From Areca catechu (Eukaryota > Streptophyta > Magnoliopsida > Arecales > Arecaceae): a stretch of 64,000 nucleotides of DNA. Of this stretch, positions 45,049 to 56,130 are shown in pieces. Position 1 is the first letter of the stretch, and every line of letters begins with the position of its first letter. The position numbers and the translations under genes were made by a program. The stretch lies in assembly GCA_021397845.1 (NCBI GenBank), contig CM038049.1, forward strand, positions 103,756,877 through 103,820,876. Direction: 5' to 3'. The notes beneath the pieces were generated by a model. That model did no database searches, was not told the DNA's origin, and saw only the letters and a list, made by a program, of their open reading frames with translations.

Positions 45049-46387
45049 TGATGGGGGAGAATGATGAGATGATGCATTCCATATGAAATCAGTAATAATC
45101 AAACGAATGATGAAGTAAATAAATGCAGCAATTCAAGTAATGAAGTAGGAATTTAAAGATAGGAATCTAAATATTAAACATAACTAGAAACGAAACCGAT
45201 CAAAGAAACTAAGAGGACCTCCATAGTTAAGAAACAACTCAAATTAGGGTCTAGTATTCTAATAATTGTAGATCTAAAAAAATATCTAAAAAGGGTTATC
45301 CGGTAATTAATAGTTATGACTTTAGCACTGGGGACACTCAAAGAAGAATAATCCGGGATGACAGGGAGATTCCCTAGGTTGCAAGGCTTCTTGTATCTAG
45401 TTCCTTGGCACGGGAGACCTTCTTCATAGGAGTATGGAAACCCGGGGATCCTGCAACAAAAAAGATGTAGGGGAAGGTTAGAGGGAAAGGTTGAGATGGA
45501 TAAATGAGGGGAAAAGTAAAAGGAAGCTCGAAGTAGTGTTGTTGAAGATCTTCTTTGGCTTCATTTGGTTGGCGACTCTCGATAGGAACTTGAATGATTT
45601 CCTTGGATGATTGGCTTCATCAAAGAAGTGGAAGAGATATGGACTCTTGAAAGATCATTGTGTTGGCCGAATGGAATAAGAAGGATGGAGGAAATTAGGT
45701 TGAAGAGGGGAAGCTGGAAAGAGGAAGAACTCTAGGCCTCACTCCCACCTTCTCATAAGGGACCAAGCATTTAAGCAAGGAAAAACTCTAAGAAAATATT
45801 TTCTTCATTGATTCAAATTTCATAAGTGATTACAATAGGTTTTGGAGAATATTTTATAGACACGAAACCATTTAAAATTCAAATTTTGAAATTCAAAAAT
45901 TACAAAATGAGGGGAGAGATTGGTGGTTGACTTCATGATGAGGGGTGCCATTTGTGGATGAATTGTTGGTCAATTCAAATTCCCTCTTCCTTGGGCAAGA
46001 TTCCTTGATTTATGGAGGATTTGTGGGCCATTTCAAATTACTTCTTCCTTGGGCAAGATTCCTTGGTGATGTGTCTTGGTGATGTGGCAAGGAGGAATGA
46101 TGAAGTGGCTCCCAAGTTGGTGATCCCATGGTCCATGCGCCAACTAGTCTTCTTGACGTGGTTGTGCTGAAACCAGGTTGGTCTTGGCTGACTCTCCTTG
46201 ACTCAATTACAATGAAGAACTTAATTGAAGCAAATACTGGACTCAATTACCAAATTGAAATGAATATAGGACTAATAGACTCAAATAAAACTTATTACAG
46301 GACTTGAGCTATCAATCTTCCAACCATAGAGAATCTTTCATAATTTGGATCGGTTGGAGTCTTTTCCTGAGCCTGGTGCCCGCACCA
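45049..46387 (-). repeat. 3' LTR of G3
   Basis: 1339 bp, TGATGG at 45049 to CGCACCA at 46387 (minus start TGGTGCGGGCACCAGG). It aligns with 51490-52596 and then 63946 onward. Differences are a few per hundred bases, more than between the G2 LTRs. Repeated TTCCTTCTTCCTTGGGCAAG words lie at 45980-46070. No genes. Confidence 0.9.
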
Positions 46388-46519
46388 ATTCTTTCCGGGT
46401 GGGAGGAACTCGACCTTGTCGAGTAATGATCGGTCTGACTGTGATATCTTTCTAGTAGGTCCGGGTCAATTTGCTATAGATCCTCTCGAGTGATCCGGGA
46501 GTCCTCGGAATCTAGTCGG
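46388..46519 (-). pseudogene. G3 chromodomain end and purine tract
   Basis: The minus strand holds the last pol codons, including CTCGACAAGGTCGAG (46411-46425) and the PPT-like CCCACCCGGAAAGAAT. It is separated from the rest of the chromodomain by the solo LTR insertion at 46525. Confidence 0.75.
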
Positions 46520-46524
46520 CCTTG

Positions 46525-48180
46525 TGATGTGGTGATGGCGGACACGAAGAAACCTTGGGTTATTCGAAAATGAGAAAAATAACCTAAAGCAAACCAAGGA
46601 TCGTGGGAGAGCTAAGAAGCCTCCTGGGACTAGGATAGGACGACCCCGAAAGTCCTAAAATAGCCAGACTCTTTTGATTTTCAATTTTCTTGGCGGAGGT
46701 GGCGAAGGAAGGACGGGGATGCGAGACAGGGGACTGGAACTCGTGGACCTTGGGACTCATCCTAACGAAGAGACCTCTCACCTCTAAGGCATTACGCCCT
46801 CCTCAATACTTGGAGGCGCTAGGATGAATCTCAAGGTCACGAGTGGAAATAGGGAGAGACATGAAGATGGGAGAAAAGAATGGGGATACATAGGGCCTCA
46901 CACCCCTCGACGTCCCGAAGGATGAATGCAAGTTGGGGCCTCACACCCCTCGACATCTCGAAGGACGAAGGCAAACGGGCCTCAGCCCATAACCACACAC
47001 AAGTGGAAAAATACTCTCAAAATTCATTTTTTTCAACTACTTTATTATAAAAGGAGTATGGATATTTATAAATGCCCATATCCCTTTTGAAATTCAAAAA
47101 TAAAATTTCCTGAAATCCTCCATTGATTTTGAATTCAAATTCAAAATCAAAAATCCCAAATTTCCCAAATTACATTCATTAAAAAAAATACAAAATAAAT
47201 CCCTTTTATTTGAATTTTGAAATCTCCCTATGCTCTGGAATTCGAGCTGCCGTGAAAATCGTGCTGCTCTGAAAATCATGCAGCTCCGAAAAGTATGCAG
47301 AACAGCTTCTCCCTTGGGGTGCTTTGAGAATCATGCCGAAGCTTCTTCTCAGTCGAGCAACAGGGGGGAACCCAATCTCCGGTCGGCTGGGGGCTAGCCG
47401 ATGGCAGCGCGGCCGGTGGGCGATGACGGCAGCACGGCCGGCGGGCGATGGCAGCGGGGCAGCGGCCAGGCGGTGGACGTTGGCAGCGAGCGGTGGTGCA
47501 AGGGTGGCACGGTCGCACGGCATGCACGAGCGAGCTGTTCGGTCTTCCCACGGGCGTGGGGCCCAGGGACGCCGCCAGGGTGGCGGGGCGATGACCGGGC
47601 GACGGATCGGCGGCGAGCGATGGTGGGGCAGCGGCCAAGCGGTGGACGGTGGCGGCAAGCGACGGTGCAGGGGTGGCACGGCTGCACAGCACGCACGAGC
47701 ATGCCATTCGGTCTTCTCGCGGGCGTGGGACCCAGGGATGCTGGCTGGGTGGCGGGGTGGTGGTCGGGTGGCAGATCGGTGGTGAGCGGCGACATGCGGG
47801 CGGCAGCGCCAGCAGCTGCCATGGAGGCGACGGTTGGAGTTCCCAAGTCTGTCTCTTCGTCTTCCATGGTCGGGGGCGGCAGACGTCGGTTTTCCGGTGA
47901 GGGCGTAGACGGCGGGCACCGGCGAGCGGGCGGGCTGGCAGTGGCGGCCCGGGGTCGGGTATCCCGGATGGGGAAAAGAGGGTGTGGCGGATTGGTTTTG
48001 AAAAAAATTTTACGGGATGAAAGGTTGAAGAAGGGGTTAGCCGGGATAACTCGGGGATAAACTTGGTATAAAACGGGAATAAATGGAATAAGTGGAATAG
48101 CAGGGATAAGAAAAATAAGAAAAATAAGAAAAACTAGAAAAATTAAAAGAAAACCCAGATGGGTTTCGGGTCCCCCATCA
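46525..48180 (-). repeat. Solo LTR of the M1 family
   Basis: 1656 bp. On the minus strand it starts TGATGGGGGACCCG (48180) and ends CACATCA (46525). It matches the M1 LTRs, including the pyrimidine tracts, the TTTGAATTCAAAT words and the CCG-rich half. Flanks are CCTTG (46520-46524) and CATTG (48181-48185), an imperfect five-base duplication. Removing it rejoins the G3 chromodomain. There is no internal sequence, so it arose by LTR-LTR recombination. The long ORFs at 47206-48060 are CCG-driven. Confidence 0.92.
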
Positions 48181-48800
48181 CATTGTCAATAAACCAGATA
48201 ACATTGATAGCCCTTATTTCTAGTTGTAATTACCTGGTCATCTAAGATACATTCAACTTTATCTCTCCGGTCTGGTGGAATTGCTAGTGGGCACTTTGGT
48301 ATGGTTTCGCTCTCAAAGGTGGGAATAGGCTCAAAAGGCTCGCTAGAAATTAATGCAGCCTCTTTATATTCTATCAGATTAGCAATATTAAATGTAGAAC
48401 CGATGCCATAATTTGAAGGTAACTCTAACACATACGCATTAGGTCCAATTCTCTTAGTTACTTTGAAAGGTCCAACTTCCTGGGTATGCAGTTTCTTCAT
48501 AGTTCCCGGAGGAAACCTTTCAAGTCTAAGTTTAATCATTACATAGTCCCTTCATTAAATTCTTTCATTCGTTTACATGAATTAGCCATATGCTTATAGA
48601 CTTCTTTGCTCATTTGAATCCTTTTACTAATTCCTTATGCAAATTCTTTATATGCTGTGCACATGACTTTGCGGACTCTGAGACTTACACAGATACCTAC
48701 AAAATGCAGACTTAACTAGGCATTCTTATTGAGAGGAGTTTTTTTGGACTCTCTCTGGGCCTAAACCTAACAGACTACAGATTCTCTAGGTTTGACCATG
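48181..48800 (-). pseudogene. G3 integrase C-terminal module and chromodomain start
   Basis: Open piece 48539-48186 (117 codons): IKLRLERFPPGTMKKLH, GPFKVTKRIGPNAYVLELP, FNIANLIEYKEAALI, then the chromodomain start DKVECILDDQVITTRNKGYQ and CYLVY. Upstream are integrase-tail remnants resembling SAKSCAQHIKNLHKE near 48690. The fused-family spacer (GTCAAACCTAGAGA, TGTTAGGTTTAG) lies at 48760-48800. Confidence 0.85.
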
Positions 48801-50588
48801 GTCTGGCATGCACATGAAAATTTATAGTGTATCCCTAGCAAATGCCATAAGGCCTTCCAGAAGTAGGTCGCAAACCTAACATACTCACAGCACTGGTGCA
48901 ACTAAACGACCTCAACAAAGTATAATTTGATAGTTTGGGGAACATTGGAAGCCTTAGGGTATGATAGGATATAAAAACTGAAGTCTTGGGATAATCTATT
49001 GGAAACATGAAATAGGCCCTGGTTGTTCAAGATGACCTTAAGATTTGAATATTGATCTATGGGTGTCATATGGTCAAATTGTTGGATGGAGAATTTGGTC
49101 ATTGTAAGTGCAAATTTTTCATGAAAGGAAAACTTGGTCAGTTCCAGAAAAAGGTTATTGACTGGGGTTAGAATAAAGAACACTTTACAAGGGAGCTGAA
49201 TGAGGTCTTAGGTTGAGTCTAAAGAAGTAGGCTTTTTCTGAGAGCATTAACTTACAGGAACCAAGTCCCCACTAATTTCCTGTGGTTCTGATGTTTCAGG
49301 ACTAGGCTCAACACTCTTATCTTCTACAAGAATTTCCTCAGGTAAGGTACTATTGTTGTCCTTCTCGAAGTCTTCTCCTTCATATTCATCTATCAAGCTC
49401 ATGTCAGCCTCGTATACATCTATCATGGGTTCTAATTCTTTCTCCTTTAATTGTTCTTTCAGTATGGCTTCATTCTGGTCAACTAATCCTGGCCATACCT
49501 AATTCCTTTTCAATGTCATCCTTCCGAGTTGGAGGTGATATAGATGAGGGTTGATCAACAAATGTCTAGTTCACACTAGGTGTTGGACCAATGAGGTATG
49601 ATTCAAGCTGGCAGAGGTCGGATTTAGGTCCAAAGTACTTGATCTAACATGCCTCAAGGACCTCTCATAGTTTTGGACTACTTGGTAGGCTTGTTCCAAA
49701 CTATAGATATTATGTCTAAACAATTCTCTCCGGATATCTTTTCTCAAACCCTCTTCAAATCAGATTAGGATATCATATGGATCCATTTTCATAATATAGC
49801 GCATTAGATGCTCAAATCTATCAATATAATCACAGACTGATCCATTACCTTGGGTCAACCTCTCTAAGTGGTCTAGCATATTTTATTGGTAGGACATAGG
49901 GATATACCTTTCATGAAGCTTGCTCTTCATTCCATTCCAGGTCCTAATGGGTTCGTGTCTCTCATACACCCTCCTTCCTTGAACATTGTTCCAATAAGAC
50001 TCGGCTGGACCCCATAGATGCACTCAAGCAAACCTAACCTTTCCATCCTCAGACATTTCATTTCACTTAAGATAATCATCCATAACTTCCTCCCAACTAT
50101 ATAAACCTTAGGATTTAGATTTTCATCAAAAGTGGGTGCTTCCAACCTAATGTTCCTAAGGGTTCAGTCATCATGGTCCATTTGGTCTTGATTGGGTCTC
50201 CTAGGATTTGGCTCATAAGCTGGGTCATGGGGTGCTTTCCTAAGGTTCGGGTCATGGACTCGATCTAGGTTGGGTCCAGGGAAAAGGTCTTGGTGCGGAG
50301 CCCTTCTTGGGTTGATGGGTGTACCAAACTCTAGTTCAGGTTCTAATTCAATCTGAACTTCATGGATTCTTCCAGGGGTACGAGTCTCTAATCGATGAAG
50401 CTTAATAGTGATGTGGGTCATCTAATCAGCCATACTTCGGTTGGTCTGGGTCAACTAGTTAGTTAGGTCTTGGTTCAGTTGGGCCATTTGATCATCATAG
50501 TTTTCATAAAGGTCTCAAATATTTGTTCAATGGTTGTACTAGTTTGAGCTTGGGTTTGCTGGTAAGGTGCTACTGATCTAGTTGCCAT
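48801..50588 (-). pseudogene. G3 gag with the same integrase-fragment fusion
   Basis: Start ATG at 50588. The frame is broken throughout, with readable pieces at 50421-50164 (Pro/Arg-rich), 50145-49927 (TFDENLNPKVY, matching TFDGRQKTY of G2) and 49183-48902 (the Gag C-terminal part). It ends with RFATYFWKALWHLLGIHYKFS (about 48880-48815), the same integrase-core fragment in the same position as in G1 and G2. The central gag domain is recognisable only in fragments. Confidence 0.8.
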
Positions 50589-51474
50589 GCACACACAGAC
50601 TCAAACTTGGGCTAGGGCTATACTAGAACTAGAGTCTAAACCAAATATTAGGTCAAGATGATGACCTTGGTTGTAGTAACTTGGCACTTGGCCAGGTAAG
50701 TGTAAGGTTGATGGAGGTACCTTTTTTCTTGCCTTAGACACCAATATTAAATTGGCCAGGTAAGCGAACCAACCCACCTTCCTTCAGGCTTTTGTCCATG
50801 AACAACTTACCTAGATACCAGATAAACAAGTACACACAAACAAGTTGTCAAGTTGGCTTGACACTTGGTTCTGTCTGACCTCGTGGGTGTTCCTAGCACA
50901 CTAGAGCAAGTTAAATGTCTACTCCATTTTAATTAGGGATTGGGCTCACTATGCAGGTTGGTAATTTTTTTGGGCTAGGGATAGGAAATGAAATCCTGAC
51001 CCTATGTCAAATTGATGCCCTTAAGATGATTTATCATGAGATGAATGCAAGCATGCAAATGAAACCTAATTTCAGGTGCAGAATTCAATGTGTTGCAGTT
51101 CAAATGTGGGGCAGAAAAGTGATATGTAACAGTATCAAGAAATTTAGAAAAAATCACAGAGCATTCCTATCTCATATGTTATATACTAGATGAAAGGAAA
51201 TTTAAAACTAAAATCTATGTTAGGCATGATAATTCCTGGAACATAGATAATGCTAAAAAAAATAGAACAGCATAAATTAAAAGATGCTGAAATTAAAATG
51301 CAAGTCTTGTGTTCCCCTTCAAAGGTCAATCACAATGGCACCCCTACATGCCTTAGGAGGTCCCCGTGGAATGGGAGGAGAGGGTCTTAAAACCTTACTT
51401 TTCTTTAAGACCGGACGGCCTGGTGAAGCACCCAATCTAGGTACTGAAGATGATGCAAAACCCTAACCTACAAT
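50589..51474 (-). other. G3 leader, non-coding
   Basis: No supported gene. It carries the conserved block at 51345-51425 shared with the G2 leader, and the GGCCAGGTAAGTG-type sequence at 50690 and 50755 shared with G2 at 41100 and 41170. Confidence 0.6.
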
Positions 51475-51486
51475 GCTCTGATACCA
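51475..51486 (-). promoter_or_regulatory. Primer binding site of G3 (tRNA-Met)
   Basis: GCTCTGATACCA on plus (TGGTATCAGAGC on minus), exact, three bases from the LTR edge TGATGC at 51490. Only one copy is present, in contrast to G2. Confidence 0.94.
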
Positions 51487-51489
51487 AGA

Positions 51490-52596
51490 TGATGCGAGAC
51501 AATGATGAGATGATGCATTTCATATGAAATCAGTAATAATCAAATGAATGATGAAGTAAATAAATGTAGCAATTCAAGTAATGAAGTAGGAATTTAAAGA
51601 TAGGAATCTAAATATTAAACTTAACTAGAAACGAAACCGATCAAAGAAACTAAGAAGAGGACCTTCGTGGTTAAGAAACCACTCAGATTAGGGTTTAGTA
51701 TTCTAATAATTGCAGATCTGAAAAAGAATCTAAAAAGGGTTATCTGGTAATTAATAGTTATGACTTTAGCACTATGAACACTCAAAGAAGAACAATCCGG
51801 GATGACAGAAAGATTCACTAAGCTGCAAGGCTTCTTGTATCCGGTTCCTTGGCATGGAGACCTTCTTCTTAGGGGTCTGAAAACTCGGGGATCCTGCAAC
51901 AAAAAAGATATAGGGGAAGGTTAGAGGGAAAGGTTGAGATGGAGAAATGAGGTGAAAAGTAAAAGGAAGCACGAAGTAGTCTTGTTGAAGATCTTCTTTG
52001 GCTTCATTTGGTTGGCGACTCTCGGCAGGAACTTGAAGGAACTCCTTGGATGATTGGCTTCATCAAAGAAGTGGAAGAGATGTGGACTCTTGAAAGCTCC
52101 TTGTGTTGGTCGAATGGACTAAGAAGGATGGAGAAAATTATGTTGAAGAGGGGAAGTTGGAAAGAGGAAGAACTCTAGGCCTAACGCCCACCTTCTCATA
52201 AGGGACCAAGCATTTAAGCAAGGAAAAACTCTAAGAAATTATTTTTTTCATTGATTCAAATTTCATAAGTTATTACAATAGGTTTTGGAGCCTATTTTAT
52301 AGACACCGAGCCATTTGAAATTCAAATTTTGAAATTCAAAAATTACAAAATGAGGGGTGAGCTTGGTGGTTGACTTCATGATGAGGGGCGCCATTTGTGG
52401 AGGAATTGTTGGTCAATTCAAATTCCTTCTTCCTTGGATGAGATTCCTTGATTTGTGGATGATTTGTGGGCCATTTCAAATTCCTTCTTCCTTGGGCAAG
52501 ATTCCTTGGTGATGTGTCTTGGTGATGTGGCAAGGAGGAATGATGAAGTGGCTTCCAAGTTGGTGATCCCATGGTCCATGCGCCCACTAGTCTTCT
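51490..52596 (-). repeat. 5' LTR of G3, left part
   Basis: It aligns with 45049-46160 of the 3' LTR and stops at CTTCT (52592-52596), where S1 is inserted. The LTR resumes at 63946. Confidence 0.9.
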
Positions 52597-54196
52597 TGTT
52601 GACCCCTAAAGTGATTTTGATGATAACAAAACATTGGAGCATACATTTAGTTATCTAACAACTCCTCAAATGATTGACAAGTTTTTGTAGGACAACTACA
52701 TTGATACATCTTTTAACTCCTACAATCTTTAATGTTTTGTGTTGAGTTATAAATTATTTAGAATCTTGTAAAGAAGAACCCTACAAAAAATCTCTATTAA
52801 AAACAAGTTCAAGGGTTACTTCTAGTAGTCTTTCAAGCTTCAAGTTTTCATTTAATTTATTGTAAAAAGTGATTGAAGAAGATCTTTAAAGCTTGGGACA
52901 AGTGTTCTGGAAATTTGAAGTTGATCTGGCTGAAGAACCACATTCGAGTCGACTGGATGAACAACCCAGCCGACTCTGGCACTGGCACTAAAGACAAGTT
53001 CTCTAGCACGCAGATCCAGCCGACTGGCACCAAGGTCCAGCTAGCTGTCTAGAATAAGGTTGAGAACGTTCTGTGATTCTGAGGAATCCGAGCCGACTGG
53101 AATTAGATCTAGCCGACTCATCCAGAACTCAGTTGAAAATGGTCTGAGAGGCCTCTGAGACTCAGCCAACTGGAATTCAGCCCAGCTGACTCGTCCAGAG
53201 TGAGGTATTTTCTTAGCTGTGGAAGCTAGCTGACTGGCACTCAACCCAGTCAACCCAAACTTCATCTAAGCTAACTCGAAGTCTGTCCGAGCCGACTGGA
53301 ATGGCGGGGTCACCTCCAACGAGTAGTTCCAATTCTCAATTTTTTGAATTCTAAAAGTGCTCCAACGGTAACCTGTCACTTTCCAACGGTCTACAACGTT
53401 CAAAATCAAGGGAAGGTTGTTGAAGTCTCTATAAATAAGGTACGAGAACATCTTTGGAGAGATAAATGAGCGAATAATGATTTATTGAGCATTTATTGAA
53501 CACTTATTGAAGTGAAGTGAGAGAGCACTAGAGCTTTAAAGTTTCCCTTCAAGCCTATAGCAACTCTTACCAGAAGCTTGAAACACCTTTTTGAGGAAAG
53601 CAAGGAAGCCATTGATGTGCATTGAAGAGCATTCAGTGGATCTTCACTCGAGCTGCATTGGCAACCACCCAGACAACAGTGTTTGTCTTTATTAGTGCTT
53701 TTTTAATCTATCATTTAGAATATCTGGGTTAATTGGTGAGCCCTGTTGTAAAAATTAAATAGGTTTCTTTGGTGAGCCTTTAAAAACCAAAGTGTAGAGG
53801 TTTCTTTGGTGAGCCAAGCTAAAAACCAAAGTGTAGAGGTTATAGGTGAACTTGTAAAACCCTAACTTGGGTTTCTTTGGTGAGTCCAGTTTCAAAAACC
53901 AAAGTGTAGAGGTTTGGATTGTGAGCCTGTAAAGCAATCTGACTTTATTCCCGTTTGGGGGATACAGTGGAAATCCCGAGTGGTGAACTTGGGTAGTGGA
54001 CGTAAGAGCTGGGTTACTCTGAACTACTATAAATTTGCTTTGTTTGTGTTGTATTTGTTTTATCCTTTAGCTTCTGCTTTCATTCTCTGATTAACACAGC
54101 ACCTAACCACTAATTGGAATTACTTGTGCACACATTCTAAAAAATTTTGTAATTCCCAATTCACCCCCCTCTTGGGACTAAGCCACCTAGGCAACA
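52597..54196 (+). repeat. 5' LTR of S1
   Basis: 1600 bp, TGTTGACCCC to GGCAACA. It contains a dense group of AGCCGACT/GTCGACTGG words at 52945-53295, TATAAATA at 53430-53437, and an R-U5 part with repeated GGTTTCTTTGGTGAGCC words (53755-53910). Compared with the 3' LTR I count roughly a dozen differences in the first 260 bases. Confidence 0.95.
53430..53437 (+). promoter_or_regulatory. TATA box in the S1 LTR
   Basis: TATAAATA, preceded by GAAGTCTC and followed by AGGTACGAGAA, repeated at 63180-63187 in the 3' LTR. It sits about 140 bases after the GTCGACT-word cluster. Confidence 0.7.
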
Positions 54197-54198
54197 GC

Positions 54199-54210
54199 TA
54201 GTATCAGAGC
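54199..54210 (+). promoter_or_regulatory. Primer binding site of S1 (tRNA-Met, one mismatch)
   Basis: TAGTATCAGAGC, one base from TGGTATCAGAGC, two bases after the LTR. Confidence 0.9.
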
Positions 54211-54239
54211 AGTGTCTCTGATTACTTGAGTTAAGTTCG

Positions 54240-55325
54240 ATGGCTCATCCCATGAGTACATCCTTGGCCGAGGGCCAATCTACAAATAGACCTCCACTAT
54301 TCATAGGCACTAATTATTCATATTGGAAAGCATGATTAAAAATTTACATACAAGCTATAGATTTTCAATTATGGAAGGTCATCTTGAAATGGCCACACAT
54401 TCCCATAATTAAAGTTGATGGCGTTGACATCCCTAAGCCTAAAGAGAACTGGGATGATCATGACATGAAGATGGGGGAATTGAATACCAAAGCAATGAAT
54501 TTGTTATATTGTGCTTTGGATGCTAACGAGTTCAACTGAATTTCCACTTGCTCATCAGCAAAGGAAATATGGGATAAACTCGAGGTAACCCACGAGGGAA
54601 CTTCCCAAGTGAAAACCTCCAAGATAAATATTTTAGTTCATAATTATGAATTATTCAGAATGGAACCTTTTGAAACAATATCTGCCATGTTCTCTAGATT
54701 TACAGATATTATTAACGATTTAAAGAGTCTTGGCAGGGTATACTCTAATGCAGATCTAGTTCAGAAGATTCTTCATTCTTTGCCTGACAAATGGGATCCC
54801 AAGGTAACTGCGATCCAAGAAGCCAAAGATCTCAACACTTTGATGCTGGATGAACTGCTGGGATCACTCATCACCCACGAGCTAACAATGCAACACAGAA
54901 TAGAAGATGAGCAAAAGAAAAAGAAGACAATCGCCTTCAAAGTTGCTTCCGATTCAAAGAGGGATGATGAAGAATCTGAAGATGAAAGCACCTCCTCCAA
55001 TGACAACCTAGAAGACGAAGACATCGCTATGGTTGTGAGGAGATTTAAAAAATTTATGGGAAGAAAGAAAGGAAGGTACAACCAAAAATTTCACAAGAAG
55101 GATTATGGAAAGGAAAAGGAAAAAGATAGAGAGAAAGACAAAGAGGTAGTCTCTACGTGCTACGAATGTAAGAAGCCGGGGCACATACGTCCGGACTGTC
55201 CAATGTTGAAGAAATCCTTCAGACTGAAGAGAAAAAGAAATCCATGGTTGCCACATGGTCCGATAGTGAAGACTCAATATCATTGGAAGAAGAAGAGACC
55301 ACCAAAGCTGCCAATCTCTGCTTAA
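54240..55325 (+). pseudogene. S1 gag
   Basis: ATG at 54240. A UBN2-type Copia gag (PLFIGTNYSYWKA, then IYIQAIDFQLW, WDKLEVTHEG and DIINDLKSLGRVYSNADLV) is followed by a Lys/Glu/Asp-rich region and an intact zinc knuckle CYECKKPGHIRPDC at about 55159-55200. Two in-frame TGA codons (near 54332 and 54539) stand where an Arg codon CGA is expected; S2 keeps CGA at the second site. From 54609 the frame is open to 55325. It then shifts frame at about 55230 relative to the downstream coiled coil. Confidence 0.9.
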
Positions 55326-56130
55326 TAGGTCTCGAAGATGAGGTAACATCCCCTAATAACTGCACTGAATTTACTTTTGAAGAATTAAATTCTGCTTTTC
55401 ATGATTTACTTTCTGAATTTAAGAAAGCTAGAGTAAAGATAAAATCATTGAAAAGTATGAATGATTCTTCACTCAAACAAAAAGATGAAATTTCAGAAAA
55501 GAACACTTTATTACAAAAGGAATTGTATGACTTTTCTAATAAAATTGAAAAACTAAAAAATAAGAATTTTTCATATGAAAAGAAAATTATTGATTTACTT
55601 GCTAAAGACAATGAATTAAAAAAGAAGGTTACAAAACTCAAGCCTTTGGTTGAAAAACTCACTTTATCTTCAAATAAGCTTGAGCTAATTTTAAAAGAAC
55701 AACGAATTTATGGAAATAAAGCTGGAATTGGTTTCAACACTTCTTTTGTAAATGGAATTTCAGCAACAACTTTTGTGAAATCCAAAACACCAGCTCAAAA
55801 TATTTTATCTCAAAAAGTTTCAGCCATACCAAAAACTATTTCTACTTCAAAATCTTTATCATATGCTCCTAAGAATTTGATAAAAAATACATACATTCTA
55901 AAAAGTTTGAAATCTGCATCAAGTGCATCAACTTTTTGAACTTCAAATTCTGTTTCCAACAAAAATTCTAAAATTGTTTGCTATGCTTGTAAAAGAATAG
56001 GACATAAAGCTTTTGAATGCAATAACCTTAGAAATGTCCAAAAAAAGATTAAAAAGATTTGGGTTCCCAAAGGAACTACCTCTGCTGACCTGCAAGGACT
56101 CAAGGTAGCTTGGAAACCTAAAAGAATTCA
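55244..56130 (+). pseudogene. S1 coiled-coil extension with second zinc knuckle
   Basis: Open from 55244 to 55939. About 120 residues of Lys/Glu/Leu heptads (FHDLLSEFKKARVKIKSL, KNTLLQKELYDFSNKIEKL) are followed by a Ser/Thr-rich stretch. A TGA at 55937 and a frame change near 56130 interrupt it. A second knuckle, CYACKRIGHKAFEC, lies at about 55980-56020. This extended region between gag and protease is usual in Sireviruses and is thought to mediate protein-protein contacts. Confidence 0.85.
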
